The position numbers and the translations under genes are program-made. Below are positions 16,723-25,253 of a stretch of DNA of 64,000 bases, piece after piece (position 1 is the stretch's first letter; the number at the start of each line of letters is the position of its first letter). Source of the stretch: Leptospira_A soteropolitanensis (GTDB lineage: Bacteria; Spirochaetota; Leptospiria; Leptospirales; Leptospiraceae); the NCBI RefSeq assembly GCF_026151335.1, contig NZ_JAMQPP010000002.1, one strand, 5' to 3'. A model generated the notes under the pieces. The model was not told where the DNA came from, ran no database searches, and saw only the letters and a program-made list of their open reading frames with translations.

Positions 16723-17454
16723 TCAATACTCCCAATCTACATGTGCGGTTGGGAGTTGGTTCAGCTTCTTTCTTAGCTCTTTCCAATTCGGCAAGTGATG
16801 AGATAAGATCGACTTAAATTTGACATTATGCGTTTTTTCAAAGGCATGGGTTAGCTCATGATAGATGATATACTCGATACAATCGATGGGTTTTTTTGCG
16901 AGTTCTGTATTGAGCCAAACCTTCTTTTTGCCAGGAATGTAGGATCCCCATCTCGTTTTCATCTTTCGGATTCCAAATGTTATGTTTGATAAACCCATTT
17001 TCTTTTGGGCACTAGCCATTATTTTTTCGGTTTTCAATTGAAGTTCTGATTTGTAGTAGTCATCAAATAGCTTTTTTACTTTTGGTTTTGAGGTTCTTTT
17101 GGGAATGGATAGAATGATTGAAGAGGATTTTACTTGGATCGAAGGTTTCGACTTTGTTTCGACCACTTTGAGTAAGTATCGTTTACCAAATAAATAATGA
17201 GACTCTTTGTCTAAGAATTCTCGCTTTGGCTCTCGTTCTTGTTTCTGGAGTTTTTCTCTTTGTTTTTTGATCCAACTCAGCTTCGAAATTGTGTATACTC
17301 GGACGATATCCTTACGCATGCGGAGCGGGGCAGAGATCACTACCTCTCCGTTAGGTGGATAAACAGACAGATGGATATTCTTGATATCCTTGTAGGTTAC
17401 AGATATCTCAATATTCTGGAGTGTAAACTTATCTGTATTCTGGCTGTTCGGCAA
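16723..17454 (-). CDS. YgjP/SprT-type zinc metallopeptidase (DUF45) of the hsd operon, 243 aa
   Basis: The zinc-binding motif HELTH is visible in EYIIYHELTHAFEKTHN, preceded by the family signature KTRWGSYIPGKKKVWLN. These are hallmarks of the YgjP-like (DUF45/WLM) metallopeptidases that commonly sit next to type I restriction genes. The start overlaps the end of hsdR by 26 bases on the same strand, so translation is coupled. Its natural substrate is unknown; a role in controlling or clipping the restriction subunit is inference. Confidence 0.85.
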   Translation of the reverse strand: MPNSQNTDKFTLQNIEISVTYKDIKNIHLSVYPPNGEVVISAPLRMRKDIVRVYTISKLSWIKKQREKLQKQEREPKREFLDKESHYLFGKRYLLKVVETKSKPSIQVKSSSIILSIPKRTSKPKVKKLFDDYYKSELQLKTEKIMASAQKKMGLSNITFGIRKMKTRWGSYIPGKKKVWLNTELAKKPIDCIEYIIYHELTHAFEKTHNVKFKSILSHHLPNWKELRKKLNQLPTAHVDWEY

Positions 17455-20400
17455 TGATTTTAAAAATTCTCTCTACTTCTTCAACATTCTTGTCCATTAA
17501 ATCATAAATCGTCTTTTTTAAAACATTTTCTTTTGTTGGGTTGCCATGCCAATCATCAGGTCGATTAAAATTAATTGCCTCATGTAGTTTTAGGGCAAGC
17601 TCTAAGTTTTTATTCAAATTGTTGTAGAGAGCAACTTGTCCAGGTGTTTTGAGTTGAGAAGGGGCATCGGATTGGTTTCCCTTACTGACTTTCTTTGCGA
17701 GTTCCATAACTCTCTTAAGGTAATTTTCATACGAAGTGGCTCCCTTTTTTCGCTCTAAAATGATCTCCTGAAGAAGTTCGCTCATTTTATTGTAGAAGGC
17801 AGGGTCGAGTAGGTGGTCACGGATGATTTTTTGGCGGATATTGTTTTCAATCGTTTCGGCAGAGGCTTCTCGATTTCTTGGGGTATTTGCACTCTTTTCT
17901 TTTAGGTTGCTCAAATTTTCTACGAGTTCCAAAAGGGGAAGATTTTCAAACATGGAAATGATCTTAGATTCATCTGCTTGGATATAATGATCTATCAAAT
18001 GTCGCATGTCTGCTTCGTAAGATTTTAAATCAATAACGTCACCTGAAGCTTTTTTGATGGTTTGGCGTAAGTTCACATAAAATTCGAATTTGGTTTTGTA
18101 GTAGGTTTCCTCTTTTTTTGTGAAATTAGCTTCCTCGAATTCATTTGCGATGTTAGAAAAGGAACGAACAAAACTTGCAACTAGCTTGTATAAGTTGATT
18201 CTAAGAAATTCCGTGTCTTCAATATCTTCTGGTTTTTCTGTATTTCCGCAGAAGTATCTTTGGTAGTCGAGTTGATCTTTTGGCGGTGCGACAGCTTCGC
18301 ATAAGGTTTCTAAGGCTTCAAGGTCTTCGATTAATTTTTCTCTAGCAATTTGGAGTCTGTCCTTAACAACTATGGAGCTGTCAGTGCTTTGAGTATCATC
18401 ATTTCCATCATGATTAAGTTCGGAAGTATAGACCTCTATGGCATTCTCCACCTTTTTAAATAGGTCTTTATAATCTACGATGTAACCAAAGGGTTTAGTT
18501 TCCCCATTCAATCGATTCACTCGGCAAATAGCTTGGAAGAGTCCATGATCTTGCATATTTTTATCAATATAAAGAATGGAGCAAGCAGGAGCATCAAATC
18601 CTGTTAAGAGTTTGTCAACGACTATGCTGAGTTTCATTAAAGCAGGAGTTTCGATGAAGGTTTTTTTTACCTCTTCTTCAAATTGATCTGCATCTTTATC
18701 TCCAAGCATCGCTGTATATGTATTGTAAATAAATTCCTTCTCAGTGTCTGTTCCTTCTCCGATATCTTCTGTTCGAATATCACTTTTGTTTGGTGAATAG
18801 GAAGTAATGACCGCACATTTACCTCTTAAGTTAGTATCTTGGAAGAGTTTGTAATATTTGCATGCCTCGTAAATACTACCTGCAACTAACATTGCATTGC
18901 CGTATTGGCTACTCAGAGCAGGGCGATTGGAAAAATCGAGTAAAATGTCTGATACGATCTTTTCCATTCGGGATTTGGAACTGAGAACCTTTTGCATGGT
19001 TCCCCATTTTTTCTTGAGTTCCTTTCTTTGGTAATCGTTCAGACCTTTTGTCTTCGCATTGAACCATTCATCCACTTTCTCAGGACTGCTGAGTCTTTGG
19101 TCGATGTCCCTTGCTTCGTACATCAAATCCAAAACTACTTCATCTCTCACTGCTTCGTTGAATCGGTATTGGTGGATGTATTTTCCAAAGACTTCCTCGG
19201 ATGTTTGTTTATCCTTTCGAAGGAGTGGGGTTCCTGTGAATCCAATGAAAGTTGCTCCTTTTAGGATCGCTTTCATCAATCTATGGAGTTTTCCTGATTG
19301 GGTTCTATGTGCCTCATCAATGAAGAGAAAGATTTCTCCTTGGGTTTGTGGAGGATTCTTTTTTATGCTTTCTAAGTAGGCATCAAAGTCATCTACATTG
19401 TTTTTACCAAATTTATGGATGAGGGAACAAAGCAAGCGAGGAGTCGCCATCGAAAGTTGCCCAATCAAATCCTTACCACTTGTGGTACGGTAAATCTTGT
19501 CACCCGATTGTTTAAATACTTTTTCGATTTGGGTATCTAATTCATCTCGATCGGTAATGACAGCAACCCTTGCATTGGGATTGTTTTCTAGGATCCAACG
19601 AGCTAGGATCACCATGACAAGGGATTTTCCACTACCTTGGGTATGCCAAATGATACCACTTTCCTTTCTTCGAACAAAATCCTGAGCAGACTTGATTCCA
19701 AAGTACTGGTGGTATCGTGGTAGTTTTTTAATTCCACCGTCAAACAAAACAAAGTCGTAAATAATTTCGAGAAATCGATGTTTGTTGCAAAGTTTTAATA
19801 AGTATTTATCTAAAAGATTTCGGGAGTTATCTTCAATGTCTTCTTTCCAATTGAGAAAGAACTTTTCTCCAGTTCCGACTGTCCCGTAACGGAGACCTTC
19901 CGTATCATTTCCTGCAAATACGAATTGGATGGTCGTAAAAAAGTCCTCTATGGCTTCCTTACTTTGGTTCCGAATGTTTTGTCGGATCCCCTCAGAAACA
20001 GATGTAGTAGCCTTCTTCAATTCTAATACGGCTAGGGCAATACCATTCACATACAAAACCAAGTCAGGGCGTTTTTCTGATTTGCCAAGAACGGTTACTT
20101 CTTCTGCGATTCCAAAGTGGTTGTTTTCAGGATGTTCCCAATCGATGAGTGAGATTGTCTCGGCATTCTCACTAGCGGATTCTTTAACAGGGATACCGTA
20201 ACGAAGTAGGGAATAGACCTCCCTGTTCCTTTCATAAAGTGATTTGCCAAATTGGTTGTTGGTTTGGTGGAGTAGGTCGAGAGTTCGGGAAACTTTGGTT
20301 TCGGAAATACCTCGCCTGGAAAGGAAGCGGGCAAGGAGATTCGGGACAATATTTTTGTTAGATTGATCCTGCCAATCTCCTAAATAATCATAACCCAATT

Positions 20401-20461
20401 CGTTTTGAAAGAGTTCTATGACTCGTTTCTGCGTAGCCCTTTCGATATCGCCTATTTTCAT
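17429..20461 (-). CDS. hsdR: Type I restriction enzyme R subunit (HsdR), 1010 aa
   Basis: The translocating, cleaving subunit of a type I R-M complex. The nuclease domain shows Pro-Asp at 132-133 and the Glu-Leu-Lys motif at 147-149 (AVLELKK). The SF2 motor shows Walker A GSGKS at 276-280, DEAH at 382-385 and motif III FTGTP at 408-412; a helicase C-terminal domain follows with DKLLTGFDAP and the QAICRVNRL arginine-finger motif. The C-terminal helical region would contact HsdM. Length is normal. It lies about 9 kb from hsdS/hsdM with several unrelated genes between, and 11 bases after the Fic gene. Confidence 0.96.
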   Translation of the reverse strand: MKIGDIERATQKRVIELFQNELGYDYLGDWQDQSNKNIVPNLLARFLSRRGISETKVSRTLDLLHQTNNQFGKSLYERNREVYSLLRYGIPVKESASENAETISLIDWEHPENNHFGIAEEVTVLGKSEKRPDLVLYVNGIALAVLELKKATTSVSEGIRQNIRNQSKEAIEDFFTTIQFVFAGNDTEGLRYGTVGTGEKFFLNWKEDIEDNSRNLLDKYLLKLCNKHRFLEIIYDFVLFDGGIKKLPRYHQYFGIKSAQDFVRRKESGIIWHTQGSGKSLVMVILARWILENNPNARVAVITDRDELDTQIEKVFKQSGDKIYRTTSGKDLIGQLSMATPRLLCSLIHKFGKNNVDDFDAYLESIKKNPPQTQGEIFLFIDEAHRTQSGKLHRLMKAILKGATFIGFTGTPLLRKDKQTSEEVFGKYIHQYRFNEAVRDEVVLDLMYEARDIDQRLSSPEKVDEWFNAKTKGLNDYQRKELKKKWGTMQKVLSSKSRMEKIVSDILLDFSNRPALSSQYGNAMLVAGSIYEACKYYKLFQDTNLRGKCAVITSYSPNKSDIRTEDIGEGTDTEKEFIYNTYTAMLGDKDADQFEEEVKKTFIETPALMKLSIVVDKLLTGFDAPACSILYIDKNMQDHGLFQAICRVNRLNGETKPFGYIVDYKDLFKKVENAIEVYTSELNHDGNDDTQSTDSSIVVKDRLQIAREKLIEDLEALETLCEAVAPPKDQLDYQRYFCGNTEKPEDIEDTEFLRINLYKLVASFVRSFSNIANEFEEANFTKKEETYYKTKFEFYVNLRQTIKKASGDVIDLKSYEADMRHLIDHYIQADESKIISMFENLPLLELVENLSNLKEKSANTPRNREASAETIENNIRQKIIRDHLLDPAFYNKMSELLQEIILERKKGATSYENYLKRVMELAKKVSKGNQSDAPSQLKTPGQVALYNNLNKNLELALKLHEAINFNRPDDWHGNPTKENVLKKTIYDLMDKNVEEVERIFKIIAEQPEYR

Positions 20462-20472
20462 ACGCTGTTATT

Positions 20473-21615
20473 CTATGATCGGAATAATTTCAAATAGTCG
20501 TCAAACGCAAAAATACGGTTTCGCTTAAAACCAGTTGTTTCTTTTAGAATATTCAAGGATAGAAAATCATCTAAGAGCCGTTTCGCTGTCGATGGATTGA
20601 TTTGTAGCTCTCTTGCTACATCGCTAGAATCTAAAATAGGATTAGAATATAAAAGCTGAACCAGTTCTTTCGCAAGAGATTGTTTTTTCCCAAGTGTCGC
20701 TATTTTTAAATCTGTTTCCTCTCTGAGTTGGATGATGGACTTGAAGGTCTGAATCGAATTGACTGAGGTGACTCGAACTCCTTCCAAAAAAAACTTAAGC
20801 CATTGCTTTAGGTCATTTTGAGTTCTGACTCTTGTTAGATTGTCATAATAGCTATCCCGATTCTCTTCAAAAAAATCAGATAGATAAAGGGTCGGCTTAT
20901 ACAATAGGTTATGGCTTACCAAATAGAGTGTGATGAGAAGCCTTCCTATCCTTCCATTTCCATCCAAAAATGGGTGAATGGTTTCAAATTGGTAGTGTGC
21001 GATTCCAATTTTGATCAAATGAGGGACGGGAGTAATTTCGTTGTTTAAAAATTTCTCCAGATCGGACATGGCATTTTCCAAACCCTCATGATGAGGTGGT
21101 ATGAAACTAGCATCTGCTAAACTGCTCCCACCAATCCAATTTTGACTGACTCGAAATTGTCCTGGTAGTTTTTGTTTTCCTCTCACTCCTTGCATGAGAG
21201 TTTTATGCGTTTGTTTTAAGAGTCGATTGCTGAGTGGTAAGGTTTTCAAATCAATTATCGCTTGGTTCATTGCCTGCACATAGTTTTGCACTTCCATCCA
21301 ATCATCTCTTTTTTCTGGCGAAATGAATTCCTCTTTTTGGACTGCTTCGTCAAAATTGGTTTGAGTGCCTTCGATTCGGCTACTTTTGGTTCCTTCCTTT
21401 AACACATGCATTTTGATAAAGAAGTCCACATCAGGAATTAACTGAGAAAAGGCGTTGAGTTCGCCAAGCCTAAGTGTTGATTCGCTGAGTAGCATAACGA
21501 TGTCTGGATCGTCTAAAACCCATTGGCAATCCACTGGTTCTGGTTCGAAACTTTTGTATTGAAAACGCTGGACGTAGGTTCCTGAGACAAATTGAGAGAT
21601 GGGAATTGTTTTCAC
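20473..21615 (-). CDS. Fic-family AMP-transferase with wHTH, 380 aa
   Basis: A Fic_N region is followed by the Fic core motif HPFLDGNGRIGR (214-225), with catalytic His and the phosphate-binding GNGR. An inhibitory motif SSRIEG at 78-83 fits the class II (N-terminal) autoinhibition signature [S/T]xxxE[G/N]. The C-terminal ~70 residues form a winged helix (DSSDVARELQINPSTAKRLL). Such proteins add AMP, or another phosphate-containing group, to target hydroxyls and often sit in defence and toxin loci. It is 11 bases upstream of hsdR and likely co-transcribed. The target is unknown. Confidence 0.92.
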   Translation of the reverse strand: MKTIPISQFVSGTYVQRFQYKSFEPEPVDCQWVLDDPDIVMLLSESTLRLGELNAFSQLIPDVDFFIKMHVLKEGTKSSRIEGTQTNFDEAVQKEEFISPEKRDDWMEVQNYVQAMNQAIIDLKTLPLSNRLLKQTHKTLMQGVRGKQKLPGQFRVSQNWIGGSSLADASFIPPHHEGLENAMSDLEKFLNNEITPVPHLIKIGIAHYQFETIHPFLDGNGRIGRLLITLYLVSHNLLYKPTLYLSDFFEENRDSYYDNLTRVRTQNDLKQWLKFFLEGVRVTSVNSIQTFKSIIQLREETDLKIATLGKKQSLAKELVQLLYSNPILDSSDVARELQINPSTAKRLLDDFLSLNILKETTGFKRNRIFAFDDYLKLFRS

Positions 21616-21793
21616 TTTGGAGTTTCCTGCAAATAAGAAATTCTATAATTGCAGGAAATGGTTTAAGTGCAATTAAAAATTATTATAAGATTAGATTGGA
21701 AAATATGGGGTATTCACTCCAGTTTGGGGTTTTGGTAGAGTAAGAAATCATTGGATTGGCGTTCTTTCTGACTTTATGAACCAATACTCCTTA

Positions 21794-22660
21794 CTATTCC
21801 ATGGCTTCGTTTTCTGCGAGGGATTTTCCTTTATCATCCTTCCATTCAGTCATCCCATTGGCATTTCTTCCCATCACAATCACAGCACCTGCCGAAGGAG
21901 AAGAAAAAAGAAAATCGTGAGTGAAGATATAGTGATCGCCTTCTACTCTTAAGGTTCCATCGGCAATCAGCTTTTCACGAAGTCTCATGTATCCTTTTGC
22001 CCATTTCTCCATAGATGGAACTAATTCCATCATTGCTTGGCTTCCTTTTTTAACTACGAAACCTTCTGTTGTGAGAAAGCCTGTTGCTTTAATGCCTTTC
22101 GTTAAAATTGTATAGTCCTTCGATTGAGAAGATATTTTCTCGGACTCCCTTTTATCAATTCGTTCGAATAATTTGAATCCTAATGTGTGAACTGTAAGTT
22201 TGATATTTTCAAGGAACTCTTCCATCTCCGCTTGGTCTGCTTCGGAAATGGAAGTTTTTGCGGGCACTGTTGAATTTTCCAATTCATAGCGATTTGCCTC
22301 TTTTGCTAATTCAAAAAGCCTTTTTTCCAGATACTTTACATGGGCTTTGTTTAGGTTCTTACTAAAAACACAAACTGCTTCAATCCAGAATTCTTTAGAA
22401 CCTAAGTGTTGTTTGAGCCTGTCTAGGATACTTTCTGCTTCGCCAATATAAACTAAGTCTTTCTCTTCATCCTCTGGATTCTTACCAAATAGAAAATATA
22501 CACCCGTGGAATATAAATCTTCCCTACTGATGGATTCCTTAATCAGAGTTCGTGGAATTTTATAGGTGATTCCATTCCAATTGGAAAGTTCCGCAGAGAT
22601 CCTTCCGCTGGCGTCTCCATCAATGAGGAAGAGGGTGATCTTTTTGGGAAAGGGTTTCAT
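21794..22660 (-). CDS. GIY-YIG nuclease-fold protein with DUF4357, 288 aa
   Basis: The N-terminal domain has the GIY (GVYFLF, 53-58) and YIG (VYIGE, 70-74) motifs, Arg81 (LDRL) and a downstream Glu (KYLEKRLFELA), so the nuclease centre looks intact. The C-terminus (VVKKGSQAMMELVPS ... FSSPSAGAVIVMGRNANGMT EW) matches the DUF4357 module found at the end of many restriction-associated proteins. It starts 4 bases after the stop of the preceding nuclease gene, so the two are coupled. It probably cleaves or nicks DNA as an accessory defence nuclease; specificity is unknown. Confidence 0.85.
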   Translation of the reverse strand: MKPFPKKITLFLIDGDASGRISAELSNWNGITYKIPRTLIKESISREDLYSTGVYFLFGKNPEDEEKDLVYIGEAESILDRLKQHLGSKEFWIEAVCVFSKNLNKAHVKYLEKRLFELAKEANRYELENSTVPAKTSISEADQAEMEEFLENIKLTVHTLGFKLFERIDKRESEKISSQSKDYTILTKGIKATGFLTTEGFVVKKGSQAMMELVPSMEKWAKGYMRLREKLIADGTLRVEGDHYIFTHDFLFSSPSAGAVIVMGRNANGMTEWKDDKGKSLAENEAME

Positions 22661-22664
22661 GGGT

Positions 22665-23780
22665 TTACTGTCTCGTTAGTATTTCAAATTCGTCAAAGAT
22701 AGTTTTGTAAGCTTTTTCGTTGGGGAAAGCTTGTAACGTTTGAATTGGATGGTAAAGATTAAATCGATCCTTCAATACATTGCTTTTTATTGCATTGTCT
22801 ATTGACTCTACGTATCGTAACCAATTTATCCTTAATTTATGTTTGTGAAAGCTACCCCAAGAGTCTAAAGTCTCATCAGAAAAAGAATAGTGCTTGTTCT
22901 CTGTTTCCTGTATATTTTTATTTTCGAATGAGTCATGAGGAATTTCACAAATTCCGACCACACCTTTTCCGCTCAGATAACAAACCAATTTATCTCCTGG
23001 ATAGAATGAATTTAAGATCTTATAACCACGATCTCCTTTGACCCCATCAAACCCACATGAGATAAAATTTTCCCTTATCATTCTTTCCCATTTTAATTGT
23101 TCTTTTATGCCTATGTTGAAGTAAAAAATGTTGCGACGTTTTTTAGATTTCTGAGTAAAATCAAGGTAGTTTGATCTAGCAATTGTCTTTTCGAATTTGA
23201 TAGTGAAGTCAATAAATTGTCTGTTATTGATTTCATAAGTATAATATGATAGGCATTTGAAAGAAACATTTTTGGAAAAAAGCCAATCTCCTATTGAATA
23301 TACTACCTTATCGAAATCATTGGCAACGAGGAAGATTGCTTGATTTCTGTTTAAATTTTCAGAAATTTCAGACCATCCTAGAAACGAGCAAATATGTTCC
23401 TCAAATAAATCAGAAAATTCGTAATCATTTTTATAACGCTCCACGAAATCTTTCCCAACATAAGATGAAACATCAGCCAAATATTGCAGAGCTTGTGTTT
23501 CGATTCCCAACCTAGCATATTCTTTTTTTATCTCTATAATTACTGCGTCACCGTTTTCATCTAAGCAAAGAATGTCCGATCGCTTTTTGTCTTTTGTATA
23601 AACTTCCTTTCCTATAATTAATAGTTTTGTTCCAAAAATATCCTCACGTAAATATTTGGGACTTTGAAGTGTCCCATCTGTCTCGCCTGATTCCATTAAC
23701 AATGATTGCAACTGTTTCTCCAGTTTTAATGGTTTGCTTTCTTCGAGGAGAATCTTTTCTTCTTTTATCTGATATAACAT
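22665..23780 (-). CDS. PD-(D/E)XK nuclease with EVE/PUA-like C-terminal domain, 371 aa
   Basis: Residues 60-100 hold the nuclease core: Asp69 (KRSDILCLD) and Glu83-Ile-Lys85 (AVIIEIKKE), as in NucS/RecB-like and RES-like enzymes. From about residue 220 the sequence (FNIGIKEQLKWERMI, GYKILNSFYPGDKLVCYL, KGVVGICEI) resembles the EVE/PUA-like fold that reads modified bases. A nuclease joined to such a reader suggests modification-dependent restriction. It is coupled to the GIY-YIG gene. The fold of the C-terminal domain is recognised only by pattern. Confidence 0.65.
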   Translation of the reverse strand: MLYQIKEEKILLEESKPLKLEKQLQSLLMESGETDGTLQSPKYLREDIFGTKLLIIGKEVYTKDKKRSDILCLDENGDAVIIEIKKEYARLGIETQALQYLADVSSYVGKDFVERYKNDYEFSDLFEEHICSFLGWSEISENLNRNQAIFLVANDFDKVVYSIGDWLFSKNVSFKCLSYYTYEINNRQFIDFTIKFEKTIARSNYLDFTQKSKKRRNIFYFNIGIKEQLKWERMIRENFISCGFDGVKGDRGYKILNSFYPGDKLVCYLSGKGVVGICEIPHDSFENKNIQETENKHYSFSDETLDSWGSFHKHKLRINWLRYVESIDNAIKSNVLKDRFNLYHPIQTLQAFPNEKAYKTIFDEFEILTRQ

Positions 23781-23971
23781 TTATTCCCTTGATCATATGA
23801 TTCTTTTATTGCAGTTTATTATGTTCGAATTAACAACTTTGGTCAATTTATTCATCTTTAACTCTTTCTTTTTCTTTGCAAAAAAGGTGTCCGTTTTTAT
23901 TTAATCAGCCCATATTTAAAATAAATGCATCGCACTGCCAATATTTGAAATTTTTTACAAATTCGCCTCGT

Positions 23972-24619
23972 TTAATCCAATGATTTAAATTCCTCAGAAA
24001 GGCAAACTTCCTTTAACAAAGCATAAGCCATGGCTCTTGGAACTCTGTAAGAAGGGTGATAGAAACTAACAAATTTCATATTTTTTTCTTTCCCAATCAG
24101 AATATCATATCCAGAGGATTTTAACTTAAGGTTCGGATATAAAAGATTCAAATACTCATCTTTTGCAATTCCAGTGATGATCACATCAGGTTCTATGATT
24201 GCGATTTGTTCTAGGATAAATTCTTTGTCACGATTTAGATAATGTTCAAGTTCTGCATCGTTTGCTGTTGAGCCTCCAGCAATTTTTTTTACATTCATGA
24301 AGGCAATTTTACGAATCGAATCAATCAAGTTTTCTTCAGATATAGATTGCACAGGTGGAAAGTTATTCAGTATTCCGTAGCTCCATTCAGCGATTCTCCT
24401 CGAAAAGCCAAATTTTATGCCATATTTCCACCAATCTCGGTAATCCTCTTCGGATTGCTCTGGATTGTTTGATTCTTTGGTGAGTACTAAAATTTTCACC
24501 TTAGCTTTTAAATACTCTTCTTCATTTATTATTCCATCGGAAACAAAGCTATTCTTAAATTCAGGATGCGAGTTTTTCCATTTTTCGAATAAAGCGTTCA
24601 GTTTTTCTGTCTTTATCAT
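23972..24619 (-). CDS. Uracil-DNA glycosylase-superfamily-like protein, 215 aa
   Basis: The order of motifs KILVLTKESN (near residue 44), FMNVKKIAGG (near 110), PDVIITGIA (near 147) and a late FYHPSYRVPRA resembles the uracil-DNA glycosylase-like superfamily, in which the last motif carries the base-flipping His. The first motif lacks the usual GEAPG, so this is a divergent member and may have another role. It stands in the restriction island between the HerA ATPase and the nuclease gene, on the same strand. Confidence 0.6.
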   Translation of the reverse strand: MIKTEKLNALFEKWKNSHPEFKNSFVSDGIINEEEYLKAKVKILVLTKESNNPEQSEEDYRDWWKYGIKFGFSRRIAEWSYGILNNFPPVQSISEENLIDSIRKIAFMNVKKIAGGSTANDAELEHYLNRDKEFILEQIAIIEPDVIITGIAKDEYLNLLYPNLKLKSSGYDILIGKEKNMKFVSFYHPSYRVPRAMAYALLKEVCLSEEFKSLD

Positions 24620-25253
24620 TGTTTTTCCTTTGATAGGTGTTTTTCTTTATTATATATTTCACAAGTCTCAGTGTTTATTGCTAGTTTTACAAAATTCATG
24701 GTAGGTGTTTTCAAATATTTCTAGTGCGGTTATAGTATCATTTTTCATCTCTTAAAAAAAAATAGAATTCGCGAATAGATTCGTTTGTCCGATCGAGCTT
24801 TTATCTCTTAGTTCAGGATATCTGCCGATTTCATTCTATTTATCAAATCTCGACTTAACTGTTTGGAAAATCTGCTTCTCATAATATTTTTTTAGAATTG
24901 GCTCAATTACATTCTCTATTTTGATAAATACCAGGTCGCTGGTTTAAGCAAGGTTTTTTAATTAATCTAGCGGATTATGAGTTAATTTAAAGTTACTCTT
25001 GCTGACTTAAATAAATGCTTTGAGATATAGCTCCAAGCCATGTTTGAAGTTAAATAAAATAGGGTGACAAAGTTAAAAATTTTGATGGTGGCTTGACTTT
25101 GAAACAAAATCGAACAGATTCTTTCCAATCAAAGTTCCTTTTGTATTTGCTATCGAATTTGAAAGCATTAAATATGTTAAATGATGACTGGCGAATAAAT
25201 ATGATTTTGAAGTCACGAACCAGTCATATGATTTTTCATATTTCATAATGTTG
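24620..25253. other. Intergenic stretch without a supported gene
   Basis: About 630 bases of AT-rich sequence between two minus-strand genes. A 57-codon minus frame (from ATG near 25246) lacks a ribosome-binding site and known features. No repeat or RNA was recognised. Confidence 0.35.
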
